From contig NZ_JAVRHM010000015.1 of NCBI RefSeq assembly GCF_031846525.1, positions 53,648 through 117,647 on the forward strand: 64,000 nt of DNA. The letters are read 5' to 3'. The stretch comes from Autumnicola patrickiae. Its GTDB lineage: Bacteria > Bacteroidota > Bacteroidia > Flavobacteriales > Flavobacteriaceae. Positions within the stretch are counted from its first letter, which is position 1, and every line of letters starts with the position of its first letter. The notes under the pieces were generated by a model that saw only the letters and a list, made by a program, of their open reading frames with translations, was not told the DNA's origin and ran no database searches. The position numbers and the translations under genes are program-made. Shown one piece after another: positions 29,009 to 37,643 of the stretch.

Positions 29009-29774
29009 ATTTGTCTCTATCCAATAAAAACTTAAAATTTTCTCTCGTTTCAATAAGATGGCTGTGATCCAATTCAACTTCTTTGGAAAACGGCTCTTCC
29101 ACATCTAACTCTGTGAGGTTTTGCCCAAGGCAATCATAAACTACGCTGTGGCCATTATAATTATGGCCCGCACCATCATTACCTGTACGATTTAAACCTA
29201 TACAAAAACTCATATTTTCTATAGCGCGGGCTTTTAACAGTACATCCCAGGCTGCGACTCTTTTTTCCGGCCAATTAGCAACATAAATCAACAAATCATA
29301 ATCAACCGTATTTCTTGAAAAAACCGGAAACCGAAGATCATAACACACTAGCGGACAAATTTTCCAGCCCTTGTATTCTACTATGAGCCGCTCTGTTCCC
29401 GCAGTATAGGTTTCATCCTCCTTAGCAAGGGTAAAGGTGTGTCTTTTATCATAGGTTTTATAGGATCCATCGGGATAAACAAAAAATAACCTATTGTAAA
29501 AATTACCATTTTCGGTAATAATAACGCTTCCGGTGATGGCTAGATCTTGCCGTTCGGCTATTTCTTTCATCCAGAGCAATGTTGGACCTTTCGTTTCTTC
29601 AGCAAGTTTTTCAGCGTTCATACTAAAGCCGGTGGTGAACATTTCCGGCAGGATCACCAGATCGACATCCTCTGAAAGTGCTTTAATCTCTTTACTAAAA
29701 AGACTACGGTTATTTTCCGGATGCTCCCAGTTAAGATTAACCTGAAGCATTGCAATTTTTAAATTTTGAGCCAT
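28995..29774 (-). CDS. Omega-amidase (nitrilase superfamily, YafV-like)
   Basis: A carbon-nitrogen hydrolase likely to convert 2-oxoglutaramate or 2-oxosuccinamate to the oxoacid in methionine salvage or transamination repair. With the start at 29774 (MAQNLKIAMLQVNLNWEHPE) it has 259 residues. The Glu-Lys-Cys triad is intact: E44 in LPEMFTTGFSM, K110 in YDKRHTF, C144 in LVCYDLRFP. A 12-codon longer frame begins at 29810 but is hydrophobic and not conserved-looking, so I reject that start. Its 3' end overlaps the Ig-like lipoprotein gene by 14 bases. Confidence 0.9.
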   Translation of the reverse strand: MAQNLKIAMLQVNLNWEHPENNRSLFSKEIKALSEDVDLVILPEMFTTGFSMNAEKLAEETKGPTLLWMKEIAERQDLAITGSVIITENGNFYNRLFFVYPDGSYKTYDKRHTFTLAKEDETYTAGTERLIVEYKGWKICPLVCYDLRFPVFSRNTVDYDLLIYVANWPEKRVAAWDVLLKARAIENMSFCIGLNRTGNDGAGHNYNGHSVVYDCLGQNLTELDVEEPFSKEVELDHSHLIETRENFKFLLDRDKFILE

Positions 29775-29878
29775 ACGTAAAGTTATAAAAATTAAAAAAA
29801 TCGCTCCCAATTCATTGTTAAATCATTGCAGAAAAGCATGCTAATAAATAGCTTTATTCTTCCAAAAATTTATAGTTT

Positions 29879-30394
29879 ATGAATTCCAATCAAGATACTA
29901 CTTCATTTTTTCAACGAGACACTTTCTCTTCCAGCACAAGTCGCAGTCTAATCGCAGGGGCTATTGGAGGGTTGGCAGGAACAGCAGTAAAAGGCCTGGT
30001 AGAAAAATTTCTCAAAGTAAGAAAGGTTGAGCAGCGATCTGCACAAATTAAAATTGTGGATGAGCTTTCCACTAAAATTACAGGAAGTCCAATAAGTGTA
30101 CATAATGAAGCCCTGGCAGAACAACTCGTAAATTTCCCTGTTGGGGTAAGTATTGGCGCGGCTTATGGCTACGGAAAAAAGAAAAAAGATAAATTAAACA
30201 TTAGGGATGGTGTAATTCTCGGTAGCTCTACTTGGGCATCCACTCACGAAACATCTTTTCCGCTACTTGGATTAAAGGAGAGTCCTACAGAAATCCCCCT
30301 TCGCTTACAGGCAAACGAGCTTTTTGCGCATGTTCTTTTTGGTGTAACTACAGAATTGGTCAGGGATTATGTAAATAAAAAATTAAAAGAATAA
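29879..30394 (+). CDS. Small protein of unknown function, possibly DUF1440-like
   Basis: 171 residues that I do not firmly recognise. Seen in it: a Ser/Thr-rich N-terminus, a glycine-zipper hydrophobic segment (AGAIGGLAGTAVKGLVEKFL, about 27-46), a second small-residue segment (VGVSIGAAYGYGKKKK, about 88-103), and FAHVLFGVTTELVRDYV near the end. The pattern recalls YagU/DUF1440 inner-membrane proteins, but this is a weak impression. It is divergent from the omega-amidase gene and stops one base before the convergent helicase gene's stop. Confidence 0.6.
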   Translation: MNSNQDTTSFFQRDTFSSSTSRSLIAGAIGGLAGTAVKGLVEKFLKVRKVEQRSAQIKIVDELSTKITGSPISVHNEALAEQLVNFPVGVSIGAAYGYGKKKKDKLNIRDGVILGSSTWASTHETSFPLLGLKESPTEIPLRLQANELFAHVLFGVTTELVRDYVNKKLKE

Positions 30395-32863
30395 TTATTT
30401 CTCCAGCTGCTTCAGCATTTTCCTGATCCTGTCTTCTACTTTTTCTGAAGATAACTTTTCCCGAAGCCGGTCTGTAATAATTGGAAAGGAGAACGGTGTG
30501 GGTTTTTCGCAATTTTTCCATATAACCTTCTGAGAAGCTATCCTCTCCAAAGCCAACCTCAACCTGCCTTCTTCAAGTTGATGTTCAAAAGTTTCCCTGA
30601 AGGATTGTTGATAAAGTAGATTATCATCTTCATAATCTTTAAAAACACTAAAAAGAAGCTGAGAGCTGGACTGAAGATGCTTATTTTTAATCATTTTGTT
30701 AGGATAACCCGCAAAAACCAATCCTGCTATAACAGCGATATCACGGAATTTTCTTCGTGCCATTTCGGTAGCATTTAAGCTCTTATAAAGATCATCCATA
30801 AGAAATTCCGCAGAAAAAAGGTCATTATCCAAAACTTGCTGCATGTTTATTTCCTGATCAGAAAGCAGCTCAAAACCATAGTCATTATAAGCGATAGAAA
30901 ATGAAATGGGTGATAAAAGACTGATCCTGTAGGCCAGCAAACTGGCCAGCGCTTCATGAACAAAGCGACCTTCAAAAGGGTAAAAAATAGCGTGATAGCC
31001 CTCTCTTGTTTTAAAAGTCTCTATTAAAAATTGACCATTATCGGGTACAATAGATTCTTTCTGCTGTCTTTCCAGGATCGGTTTTAACGCCTTAAGCTCT
31101 ACGGAATCTGTCCCTTGTGAAACTGAAGCCGCGGCTTCATACATTTCCTGCCGGAGCAATTCACTCATTTGTGCTGAAAATGTCATCCTTCCACCCATCC
31201 AGCTAGGGATTTTTGAAGTTTTTTTGCTGGATCTCTTTACCTGTACCTGCATGCTTTTAATCCGCACCAGTTCCAGATTTCTGCCGGCAAACGTGAAAAC
31301 ATCGCCAGGATTAAGTTTAGATATAAACCACTCTTCAATAGTTCCTATATATCCACCCGTAACGTATTTTACGCTAAGCATCGCATCGCTAACAATGGTG
31401 CCTATCTGCAAACGGTGTCGCATGGCAACACCTCTATCGCTTACCTTAAATTTGCCATCCTCTTCAATTTCAACTTTTTTATATTCGTCGTAAGCCTGCA
31501 GGCTCTGACTTCCTTTGGTAATAAAATTCAGGATCCAGCGCCATTCATCTTCAGTAATGGACTGGAAGCAAAAAGTGGATTTTATTTCAGGATAAATATC
31601 CTTCGGAAGGAATCCGTCAGACACGGCCAGAGTGGTAAGGTACTGCACCAGCACATCAAAACTGAGCAGGTACGGAATACGATCTTCCACCGCTGTCTTC
31701 TTTGCCGCCTTTTGCAAAGCTGAAGCTTCAATAAGTTCTATCGCGTGTGTAGGCAAAAAATAAATAACACTTTCCTTTCCCGGCTGGTGACCACTTCTAC
31801 CCGCCCTTTGCAGGAATCTTGCGACTCCTTTAGGCCCGCCAATCTGTACTATGGTTTCTACCGGAGCAAAATCTACACCCAAATCCAGGCTGGAAGTACA
31901 AACCACGGCCTTTAGACTTTCATTTCTAATTGCCTGCTCGACCCACAACCTGGTTTCCCTGTTAATACTCCCATGGTGCATCGCCACATCTCCTGCAAAT
32001 TCGGGATATTTATTGATTAGTTTCTGAAACCAGATTTCACATTGTGATCTTGTATTTGTGAAAAGGAGCGTGGTACGTGAGTTTTTGATAATCGGCACCA
32101 CCTCATCAATTAGATGAAGTCCCAAATGTCCGCGCCAGGGGAATTTTTCCATTTTCTCCGGAATTACAGATCTTACTGTGATCTTTTTATCCAGGTTCGC
32201 TTTTATTAATATGGAATTTTTGAAAGCTTCAGATTCTGGTCCCAACAAAACTTCCCGTGCCTGCTGAAGGTTTCCTATAGTTGCTGAAATTCCCCAGATT
32301 TTCAGTTGCTTAGAAACGGTTTTTAAGCGGGAAAGGGCTAATTCTACCTGCACTCCTCTCTTTGTGCCCAGCAGTTCATGCCACTCATCTACAACCACAG
32401 CATTTAAATTTTTAAAAATTTTGCCGTAATTTTTGGAGGAAAGGAGCAACTGCAGACTCTCAGGGGTGGTAATGAGCAGATCTGGCATCGACCTTTTTTG
32501 TGCTGCCCTTATTTTTTGCGGAGTATCACCGGTTCTAATACCCACAGTAAAATTTGTTCCCATTTCTTCAGCAAAGCGCTGCGCCGACTGCTCAATTTCT
32601 ACAGAAAGAGCACGTAGCGGAGTTATCCAGATCGCTTTCAGCCCTTTTTTGTGCTTCTCTTTGTAGTCGGGATTCTTCTTTATGTATTCCAGGACGATCG
32701 GAATCCAAAGCGCATAGGTTTTTCCGCTCCCGGTGGGGGCATTTAAAAGTCCATTTTCGCCCTTGAGATAGGCATTCCATGTTTGTTTCTGAAAAGGAAA
32801 AGCTCTCCAGTTCTGTTTGGAAAACCAGGATTCTGCTAATTTTATGAGTTGAGTTTTATTCAT
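30395..32863 (-). CDS. Ligase-associated DNA damage response DEXH-box helicase (Lhr-like)
   Basis: An ATP-dependent 3'-5' DNA helicase of the Lhr-core family that accompanies a ligase and an exonuclease in a repair operon. It has 822 residues. Walker A NAPTGSGKT is at about 41-49, motif II VVVDEWHELLG (DEWH in place of DEAH) at 157-166, motif III GISATIGNL, motif VI RFLQRAGRSGHQPG, and an Lhr winged-helix/WH-like C-terminal half. It is third in the exonuclease-ligase-helicase order, but about 860 bases of repeats and a DUF559 gene separate it from the ligase, so its expression link to the operon may be weakened. Confidence 0.93.
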   Translation of the reverse strand: MNKTQLIKLAESWFSKQNWRAFPFQKQTWNAYLKGENGLLNAPTGSGKTYALWIPIVLEYIKKNPDYKEKHKKGLKAIWITPLRALSVEIEQSAQRFAEEMGTNFTVGIRTGDTPQKIRAAQKRSMPDLLITTPESLQLLLSSKNYGKIFKNLNAVVVDEWHELLGTKRGVQVELALSRLKTVSKQLKIWGISATIGNLQQAREVLLGPESEAFKNSILIKANLDKKITVRSVIPEKMEKFPWRGHLGLHLIDEVVPIIKNSRTTLLFTNTRSQCEIWFQKLINKYPEFAGDVAMHHGSINRETRLWVEQAIRNESLKAVVCTSSLDLGVDFAPVETIVQIGGPKGVARFLQRAGRSGHQPGKESVIYFLPTHAIELIEASALQKAAKKTAVEDRIPYLLSFDVLVQYLTTLAVSDGFLPKDIYPEIKSTFCFQSITEDEWRWILNFITKGSQSLQAYDEYKKVEIEEDGKFKVSDRGVAMRHRLQIGTIVSDAMLSVKYVTGGYIGTIEEWFISKLNPGDVFTFAGRNLELVRIKSMQVQVKRSSKKTSKIPSWMGGRMTFSAQMSELLRQEMYEAAASVSQGTDSVELKALKPILERQQKESIVPDNGQFLIETFKTREGYHAIFYPFEGRFVHEALASLLAYRISLLSPISFSIAYNDYGFELLSDQEINMQQVLDNDLFSAEFLMDDLYKSLNATEMARRKFRDIAVIAGLVFAGYPNKMIKNKHLQSSSQLLFSVFKDYEDDNLLYQQSFRETFEHQLEEGRLRLALERIASQKVIWKNCEKPTPFSFPIITDRLREKLSSEKVEDRIRKMLKQLEK

Positions 32864-32875
32864 GTTTTTTAACCC

Positions 32876-33177
32876 TTCCGTCTTAATCAGCTCCCGCTGA
32901 TTAATTCACCTTCCCTTGAAAAAAGGGAAGGAGCTCTTTTTGATTCTCCTACCAAATCAGCTTTCAGCTGATAATCCTGTTTACCTTCAGATTTTTTATA
33001 GCTCCTCCTTTTCATGGAGGGATGGTCATTTCTTTTCTAAAGTACCTTCAAAGTTTCCATTACAATCAAGCTCCCGCTAATTATCCCACTTTACCTATTA
33101 CCTACAAAACAAGGAGCTTTTTTTATAGCTCCCCTCCTTTTCAAGGAGGGGTGGCCGAAGGTCGGGGTGGTTTTTAT
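32876..33177. repeat. Hairpin-rich repeat block between helicase and DUF559 gene
   Basis: Contains repeat A (32876-32935) with an ATCAGC-type hairpin and a CTTCCCTT/AAGGGAAG hairpin. A degenerate copy of repeat B (32998-33031), a degenerate A (about 33065-33117) and a full repeat B (33125-33177) follow. B carries a perfect 9-bp stem, CCCCTCCTT with AAGGAGGGG. A occurs again at 33558-33617 with 58 of 60 bases identical, and B again at 33635-33685. The last bases of B overlap the 3' end of the DUF559 gene. Nothing else is coded here. Confidence 0.85.
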
Positions 33178-33539
33178 TCCCTCCTAAAATTATCCTTTAT
33201 CTCCTGCAACACAGAAGGCAAAAAATCAAATACCATTTTATTTTCAAATCGGATAACTGTAAACCCCAGGCTTTCTAATATTTCTGTTCTTTTAATATCC
33301 TTTTCTTCTGCAGCTGCGTTGTTATGGATTTGTCCATCCAGTTCAATTATTAATTTTTCTTCTGCACAGTAAAAATCTACAATATACTTATGAATGCTAT
33401 GTTGCCTTCGGAATTTTCTGCCGTCCAGTTTTCTGTTCTGCAACTGCTTCCACAAGAATGATTCGGCAGCAGTTGAATTATTCCTCAACGTTTTCCTGAA
33501 GGTTTCCAGGTACTTTTTGTTGTGGATTGGTTGTTTCAT
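33174..33539 (-). CDS. DUF559 (Vsr-like) endonuclease-domain protein
   Basis: A 121-residue predicted nuclease of the DUF559 group in the PD-(D/E)XK/Vsr-like superfamily. Family features are NSTAAESFLWKQLQNRKLDG (about 21-40), FRRQHSIHKYIVDFYC and KLIIELDGQIH (catalytic Asp/Glu), then LGFTVIRFEN. Such genes often sit alone in Bacteroidota spacers; their biological role is unknown. Here the gene is embedded in repeats A and B, with a remnant of a second copy just upstream, so the gene plus repeats looks like a unit that has multiplied. It interrupts the ligase-helicase junction in the same orientation. Confidence 0.88.
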   Translation of the reverse strand: MKQPIHNKKYLETFRKTLRNNSTAAESFLWKQLQNRKLDGRKFRRQHSIHKYIVDFYCAEEKLIIELDGQIHNNAAAEEKDIKRTEILESLGFTVIRFENKMVFDFLPSVLQEIKDNFRRE

Positions 33540-33557
33540 AATTGTGGTTTTAAAACT

Positions 33558-33685
33558 TTCCGTCCTAATCAGCTCCCGCTGATTAATCCACCTTCCCTTG
33601 AAAAAAGGGAAGGAGCTTTTTGGGATTCTGCTAAATAGCTCCCCTCCTTTTCAAGGAAGGGTGGCCGAAGGACGGGGTGGTCTTT
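33558..33685. repeat. Second copy of repeats A and B
   Basis: Repeat A at 33558-33617 (two mismatches in 60 to the copy at 32876) and repeat B at 33635-33685 (few mismatches to 33125-33177). Order and spacing are as on the other side of the DUF559 gene, and B again ends at a DUF559 3' end. Confidence 0.9.
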
Positions 33686-33722
33686 ACTTCTTCCTAAAAT
33701 TATTCATTATCCCCTGCAGCAG
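33684..33722 (-). pseudogene. 3' stub of a second DUF559 gene
   Basis: The minus strand encodes LLQGIMNNFRKK and a stop, aligned with VLQEIKDNFRRE at the end of the intact DUF559 gene, and is followed by repeat B exactly as there. The rest of the gene is missing: the stub is cut one base from the ligase stop codon at 33724. This shows that at least two gene-plus-repeat units once lay here. Confidence 0.75.
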
Positions 33723-33723
33723 G

Positions 33724-35316
33724 TCAGGGAATTAATGCCTTCAAATCTTCCAGAGTGTTTGCTTCTTCAATTTTTTTATCGGTTCGCCACCTCAGCATCC
33801 TTGGAAATCTTGTTGCAACTCCGCTTTTATGCCTTTTAGATTCTGCTATCCCTTCAAAAGCAATTTCGAAGACGTGATGCGGAGTTACACTTCGCACCGG
33901 GCCAAAACGTTCCAGCGTATTTTTCTTAATCCACGCATCCAGTTTGCGGAATTCAGCATCTGTTAACCCCGAATATGCTTTTGCAAAAGTTACCAGTTCT
34001 TCTTTCTCCCTGTCCCAAAGCGCAAAAGTATAATCTGTAAAAAGATTACTCCTGCGACCATGGCCACGCATTGCGTAAGTGAGCACAGCATCTATTGTAA
34101 GCGGATCGACCTTCCATTTCCACCAATCTCCTTTTTTTCTGCCCACCAGGTATGGTGAATCAAGCCGCTTTAGCATTAATCCTTCAGATTTTTCTTCCCT
34201 GGCTCTTTCCCTTTCGGCGGCGGCTTCTTTCCAGGTGTTGAAGTTTATGGTTTCAGATAAATGCAACGGAAAATCTTCCGCAGCAACTTCAGCATAGAGT
34301 TTTTCCAAAATAAAGCGACGTTCCGAAAATGGCAATTTTCGTATATCCTTTCCTTGCCACTCCAAAATATCGTAAGCCTTCAGGATCACCGGAGTTTTCT
34401 TCAGCAGGTTTTTGGAAACAGTCTTTCGGCCAATTCGGGTTTGTAAATCATTAAAAGTGCCGATTCCCCCTTCAGAATAAGGAAGGATTTCGGCATCTAT
34501 CACGGTTCCGTCAGGAATTTTTTCGACCATTGCCTGGAATTCCGGGTACTTATCGGTAACCAGTTCTTCGCCCCGGCTCCACACGAACAATTCGCCATTT
34601 CTAACAATGGCCTGCGAACGGATGCCGTCCCATTTATGCTCTGCACTCCATTCTGAGACATCGCCCAAATCCCCAGGTTCACCTTCTATGGCATACGCCA
34701 GGTAAAACGGATATGGTTTTGAGAGGTAATCTTCCTCATTTTCTTCAAGAATTAATTTTGTGAAAGAGGTCGTTGCCGGCTCCCAGTTTCCCATTAATTT
34801 ATAGGCAAGAATATCTTCATCTATTTCTGTGGCTTTGGCCAATGCTCGTGTCATCAACTTCTGACTCACTCCAATCCTGAAACTACCTGTTATTAATTTG
34901 GTAAAAACAAAGCGCTCGTAGTAATTGAGAGCGAGCCAATTTGTAAAAAGATATTCTTTCTTTTCTATCTCAGACTTTGGTTTTAGATCTATAATTTCCT
35001 GCAGATACTGATTCAGACTTTTTTCTGAAGGATCTTCTGCCGGCGGAATCACAAGCGCAATAGTTTCTGCCAGGTCACCTACAATATGATAGGATTCTTC
35101 AAAAAGCCAGAGCGGGATATTTGCCAATTCTGAGGCCCAGCTTCGCATGAGCGTAGTATTCACTGGCCGTGGCGGCCGGCGATGGGATAGAATCGCAATT
35201 GCCCAAACCTTGTCCTTGTCTGGAGCCGCTTTAAAATATTCTGTTAGCGCCTCTACTTTGAGACTGGTTTTATTGGTGCTATCCAGTTTTTTTATAAGTT
35301 CAGCAAATCGTCTCAT
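33724..35316 (-). CDS. ATP-dependent DNA ligase of the ligase-associated damage response
   Basis: Seals DNA nicks using ATP, separate from the NAD-dependent LigA used in replication. The 530 residues have an N-terminal DNA-binding region (1-200), the adenylation motif KWDG with K228 as AMP-accepting lysine (EHKWDGIRSQ), motif EGLMLKRLDSPYLVGRK and WWKWK, and a C-terminal OB fold (AMRGHGRRSNLFTDYTFALW). Second gene of the exonuclease-ligase operon, 18 bases after the exonuclease stop. It contains one dispersed-motif copy at 34321-34342. Its stop is directly followed by the DUF559 stub. Confidence 0.95.
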   Translation of the reverse strand: MRRFAELIKKLDSTNKTSLKVEALTEYFKAAPDKDKVWAIAILSHRRPPRPVNTTLMRSWASELANIPLWLFEESYHIVGDLAETIALVIPPAEDPSEKSLNQYLQEIIDLKPKSEIEKKEYLFTNWLALNYYERFVFTKLITGSFRIGVSQKLMTRALAKATEIDEDILAYKLMGNWEPATTSFTKLILEENEEDYLSKPYPFYLAYAIEGEPGDLGDVSEWSAEHKWDGIRSQAIVRNGELFVWSRGEELVTDKYPEFQAMVEKIPDGTVIDAEILPYSEGGIGTFNDLQTRIGRKTVSKNLLKKTPVILKAYDILEWQGKDIRKLPFSERRFILEKLYAEVAAEDFPLHLSETINFNTWKEAAAERERAREEKSEGLMLKRLDSPYLVGRKKGDWWKWKVDPLTIDAVLTYAMRGHGRRSNLFTDYTFALWDREKEELVTFAKAYSGLTDAEFRKLDAWIKKNTLERFGPVRSVTPHHVFEIAFEGIAESKRHKSGVATRFPRMLRWRTDKKIEEANTLEDLKALIP

Positions 35317-35334
35317 TGTTGGTTTTCTCCGGAC

Positions 35335-36363
35335 TTAATCTTCCTGTTCTTTCTTAGCTTCCTGTTCTCCCGCTTCGCCTTCATACTGTGTTTCTTCGGT
35401 CCTCGCATCGTAACCTTTTTCACAGAGGTATCGTGAAAAAATATCCGTATATCCATGGGTGCAAATTACTTTTTCACAGCCTGTTGCTTCAATGGAAGTC
35501 AGCAAACCCTGCCAGTCGCAATGGTCTGAAAGTACAAAGCCTTTATCTATAGCTCTCCTCCTTCGGGCGCCTCTAAAGGTCATCCAGCCACTGGCCGAAC
35601 CTGTAACGTACGGGACCATCTTTTTGATCCACGGGGAACCATGAGCACTTGGCGGCGCAAGCACCATATTTCCTTTTAATTCTTCCTTTTTCGTTTCGCG
35701 GGTAATCCTGGTAGTTTCAGGAAAATCACAAAGTGGACGCACGACTTCAGTCATATTCTCTATCGCACCATGGGTATAAATTTTTCCAATTTCAGGGTTA
35801 AGATGTTTCAGCAATCTTTGTGCTTTTCCGAGGGAATATCCGAATAAAACTGAGGTCCTGCCTTCACCCCGGTTTTGCTCCCACCAGTTATTAATTTCTT
35901 CGAAAACTTCCTGCTGGGGCTGCCACTTAAATGCAGGCAAACCAAAAGTACATTCGGTAATAAAAGTGTTACATTTCACCAATTCATAAGGAACCGCAAC
36001 GCCATCATCTTCTACTTTATAATCCCCGGTAAACACCCAGACTTCCCCCTTGTGCTCCACCCGAATTTGGGAAGAACCAATAATATGTCCCGCAGGATGC
36101 AGTGAAAATTTCACATTATTGATCGTAAATGTCTCGTTCCATTCTTTGCCTGAAACTTCTATATCACCCAGCCTGTGCCTGATAATTGGCACATTGGTGT
36201 GATGTGTAATATACTTTTTGTGGCCCCAGCGGGAATGGTCTGCATGTCCATGGGAAATAATTGCCTTTTCCACCGGCTTCCAGGGGTCCAGATAAACATC
36301 TGCCGCGGCACAGTAAATTCCTTTTTTATTGAAAGCAAGTAAAGGTGTAGCTGAATTTTTCAT
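35335..36363 (-). CDS. Ligase-associated DNA damage response exonuclease (MBL fold)
   Basis: A metallo-beta-lactamase/beta-CASP-type nuclease, relative of SNM1/Artemis-like and CPSF enzymes, that works with the neighbouring ligase and helicase. The 342 residues have the metal site HGHADH at about 38-43, the HPAGHIIGSSQI block, FTGDYKVE, and the C-terminal FVLSDHCDWQGLL. The acidic C-terminal tail (EEETQYEGEAGEQEAKK type) is low complexity. First gene of the operon. The fourth usual partner, the phosphoesterase PdeM, is not present anywhere in the window. Confidence 0.93.
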   Translation of the reverse strand: MKNSATPLLAFNKKGIYCAAADVYLDPWKPVEKAIISHGHADHSRWGHKKYITHHTNVPIIRHRLGDIEVSGKEWNETFTINNVKFSLHPAGHIIGSSQIRVEHKGEVWVFTGDYKVEDDGVAVPYELVKCNTFITECTFGLPAFKWQPQQEVFEEINNWWEQNRGEGRTSVLFGYSLGKAQRLLKHLNPEIGKIYTHGAIENMTEVVRPLCDFPETTRITRETKKEELKGNMVLAPPSAHGSPWIKKMVPYVTGSASGWMTFRGARRRRAIDKGFVLSDHCDWQGLLTSIEATGCEKVICTHGYTDIFSRYLCEKGYDARTEETQYEGEAGEQEAKKEQED

Positions 36364-36479
36364 GGGCTAATGATGAAATTACTTAAAATGAAAGCTTAAA
36401 AAAAGCGATTAAGAAAACATTAGCGAATGTTCCCTGTGGCTTTTAAAATAATTTTCAGGAAAAGAATTATGCCTTTATT

Positions 36480-36487
36480 TATATTTG
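36480..36487 (+). promoter_or_regulatory. -7 promoter element of the TerB-like gene
   Basis: TATATTTG fits TAnnTTTG and lies 16 bases before the ATG at 36504. A -33 TTTG is not clear. Confidence 0.45.
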
Positions 36488-36503
36488 TTTAAAAACTTTA
36501 GAG

Positions 36504-36929
36504 ATGTCATTTTCAGATTTATTCGGCTCGGGAGAGCACTTGCGCAACCTAAGTCATTTTGCAGCTATTGTAAATTTAGCGGCAAGCGACGGAGAAATTA
36601 ATCAGAAAGAAGAAGCTATGCTCAAGCGCTTCGCAAAAAAACTGGATATCGATCAGGAGGAATACGAGAAAGTGATAGAAAATCCCAATTCTTTTCCCGT
36701 TATCGCCTATAACAGTGTAGAGCAAAGACTGGAACGGCTGCATGATCTTTTTAAGATTATCTACGCAGATCATGAAATGGATAAAGAAGAAACAGTTTTA
36801 CTGAAAAAGTACGCTATTGGCCTGGGCTTTTCCAGTCAAGTTTCTGAAGGGATTATAAAAAGATCTATTCAGATTTTTAGCGGACAAATTGATTTTGAGG
36901 ATTATCATTATCTTCTGAATAAAAAATAA
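36504..36929 (+). CDS. TerB-like protein
   Basis: A 141-residue all-helical protein of the TerB/tellurite-resistance-B superfamily: FAAIVNLAASDGEINQKEEAML (about 18-39) and LFKIIYADHEMDKEETVLL are two acidic repeats typical of the metal-binding TerB fold. No ter operon surrounds it; solitary TerB-like proteins are common in Bacteroidota and of unknown role. It stands alone between the repair operon, running the other way, and the GNAT genes. Confidence 0.82.
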   Translation: MSFSDLFGSGEHLRNLSHFAAIVNLAASDGEINQKEEAMLKRFAKKLDIDQEEYEKVIENPNSFPVIAYNSVEQRLERLHDLFKIIYADHEMDKEETVLLKKYAIGLGFSSQVSEGIIKRSIQIFSGQIDFEDYHYLLNKK

Positions 36930-37094
36930 GAGCAACCATTTCAGTGCTATTTAAATTCATCGTCTTTTCTTCGGAAGAAAATAAGGATGCTGATGCTTTT
37001 ACAGTGGCAAAAAAAGTCATGCCTAAAAAATGACAATTTTCGGCCTGTAGCATTTCAGGAACTGCTTTTTTTTTGAAAACCTAAATGAAATTTT

Positions 37095-37583
37095 ATGAAA
37101 TTTACCGTTCGCGAGGCCACCAAAGAAGATATGCCACAGGTGCTGGAGTTAATAAACGAACTGGCAATTTTTGAAAAAGAACCTGAAGCAGTAATTATAG
37201 ATGTTGAAGATCTTAAACGTGATGGTTTTTGTGAAAATCCGCTGTTTACCTGTTTTGTAGCAGAAGTTGAAGGCAAAATTCAAGGAATGGCTTTGCTGTA
37301 TTTTAGATATTCTACCTGGAAAGGAAAGACGGTTCACCTCGAAGATCTAATTGTGAGGGAAAAATACCGCGGAAAAGGGCTGGGAAGCGCTCTTTACAGT
37401 AAAGTAATTGCTTTTGCAGAAGAAGAAGGTGTAAAACGTACAGAATGGGTGGTGCTGGACTGGAATAAAAACGCTGTAGATTTCTACGAGCGCAGCGGGG
37501 CAACTGTATTTCGGGATTGGTGGACGGTGCAAATGGACGAAGGCGGAATGAAAAAGTTTTTAAGCAAAAGCGCCGGAAACTAA
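37095..37583 (+). CDS. GNAT N-acetyltransferase (SSAT-like), copy 1
   Basis: A cytosolic acetyl-CoA-dependent N-acetyltransferase, 162 residues, resembling the spermidine/diamine or thialysine N-acetyltransferase group: REATKEDMPQVLELINELA at the start, LLYFRYSTWKGKTVHLEDL, the acetyl-CoA loop REKYRGKGLGSALY, and NKNAVDFYERSGA. The substrate is probably a small amine (inference). A close paralogue lies 60 bases downstream, so this is a tandem duplication. A dispersed-motif copy precedes it (37024-37046). Confidence 0.88.
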   Translation: MKFTVREATKEDMPQVLELINELAIFEKEPEAVIIDVEDLKRDGFCENPLFTCFVAEVEGKIQGMALLYFRYSTWKGKTVHLEDLIVREKYRGKGLGSALYSKVIAFAEEEGVKRTEWVVLDWNKNAVDFYERSGATVFRDWWTVQMDEGGMKKFLSKSAGN

Positions 37584-37616
37584 GCTGATTATCTGTCTTC
37601 TCTAAAAATCTATTCC

Positions 37617-37624
37617 TACTTTTG
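37617..37624 (+). promoter_or_regulatory. -7 promoter element before GNAT copy 2
   Basis: TACTTTTG matches TAnnTTTG and lies 19 bases before the ATG at 37644, between the two GNAT genes. It suggests the second GNAT and the aspartate kinase have their own start of transcription. Confidence 0.5.
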
Positions 37625-37643
37625 TGTAAAACCGCCAATAATT

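Noticed and set aside
29775..29810. Upstream start of the omega-amidase
   Set aside because: The extra 12 residues are hydrophobic and the conserved start MAQNLKIAMLQ fits the family.
30395..36363. A pdeM gene completing the repair operon
   Set aside because: I looked on both sides; the neighbours are a small unknown protein and a TerB-like protein, neither a calcineurin-type phosphoesterase.
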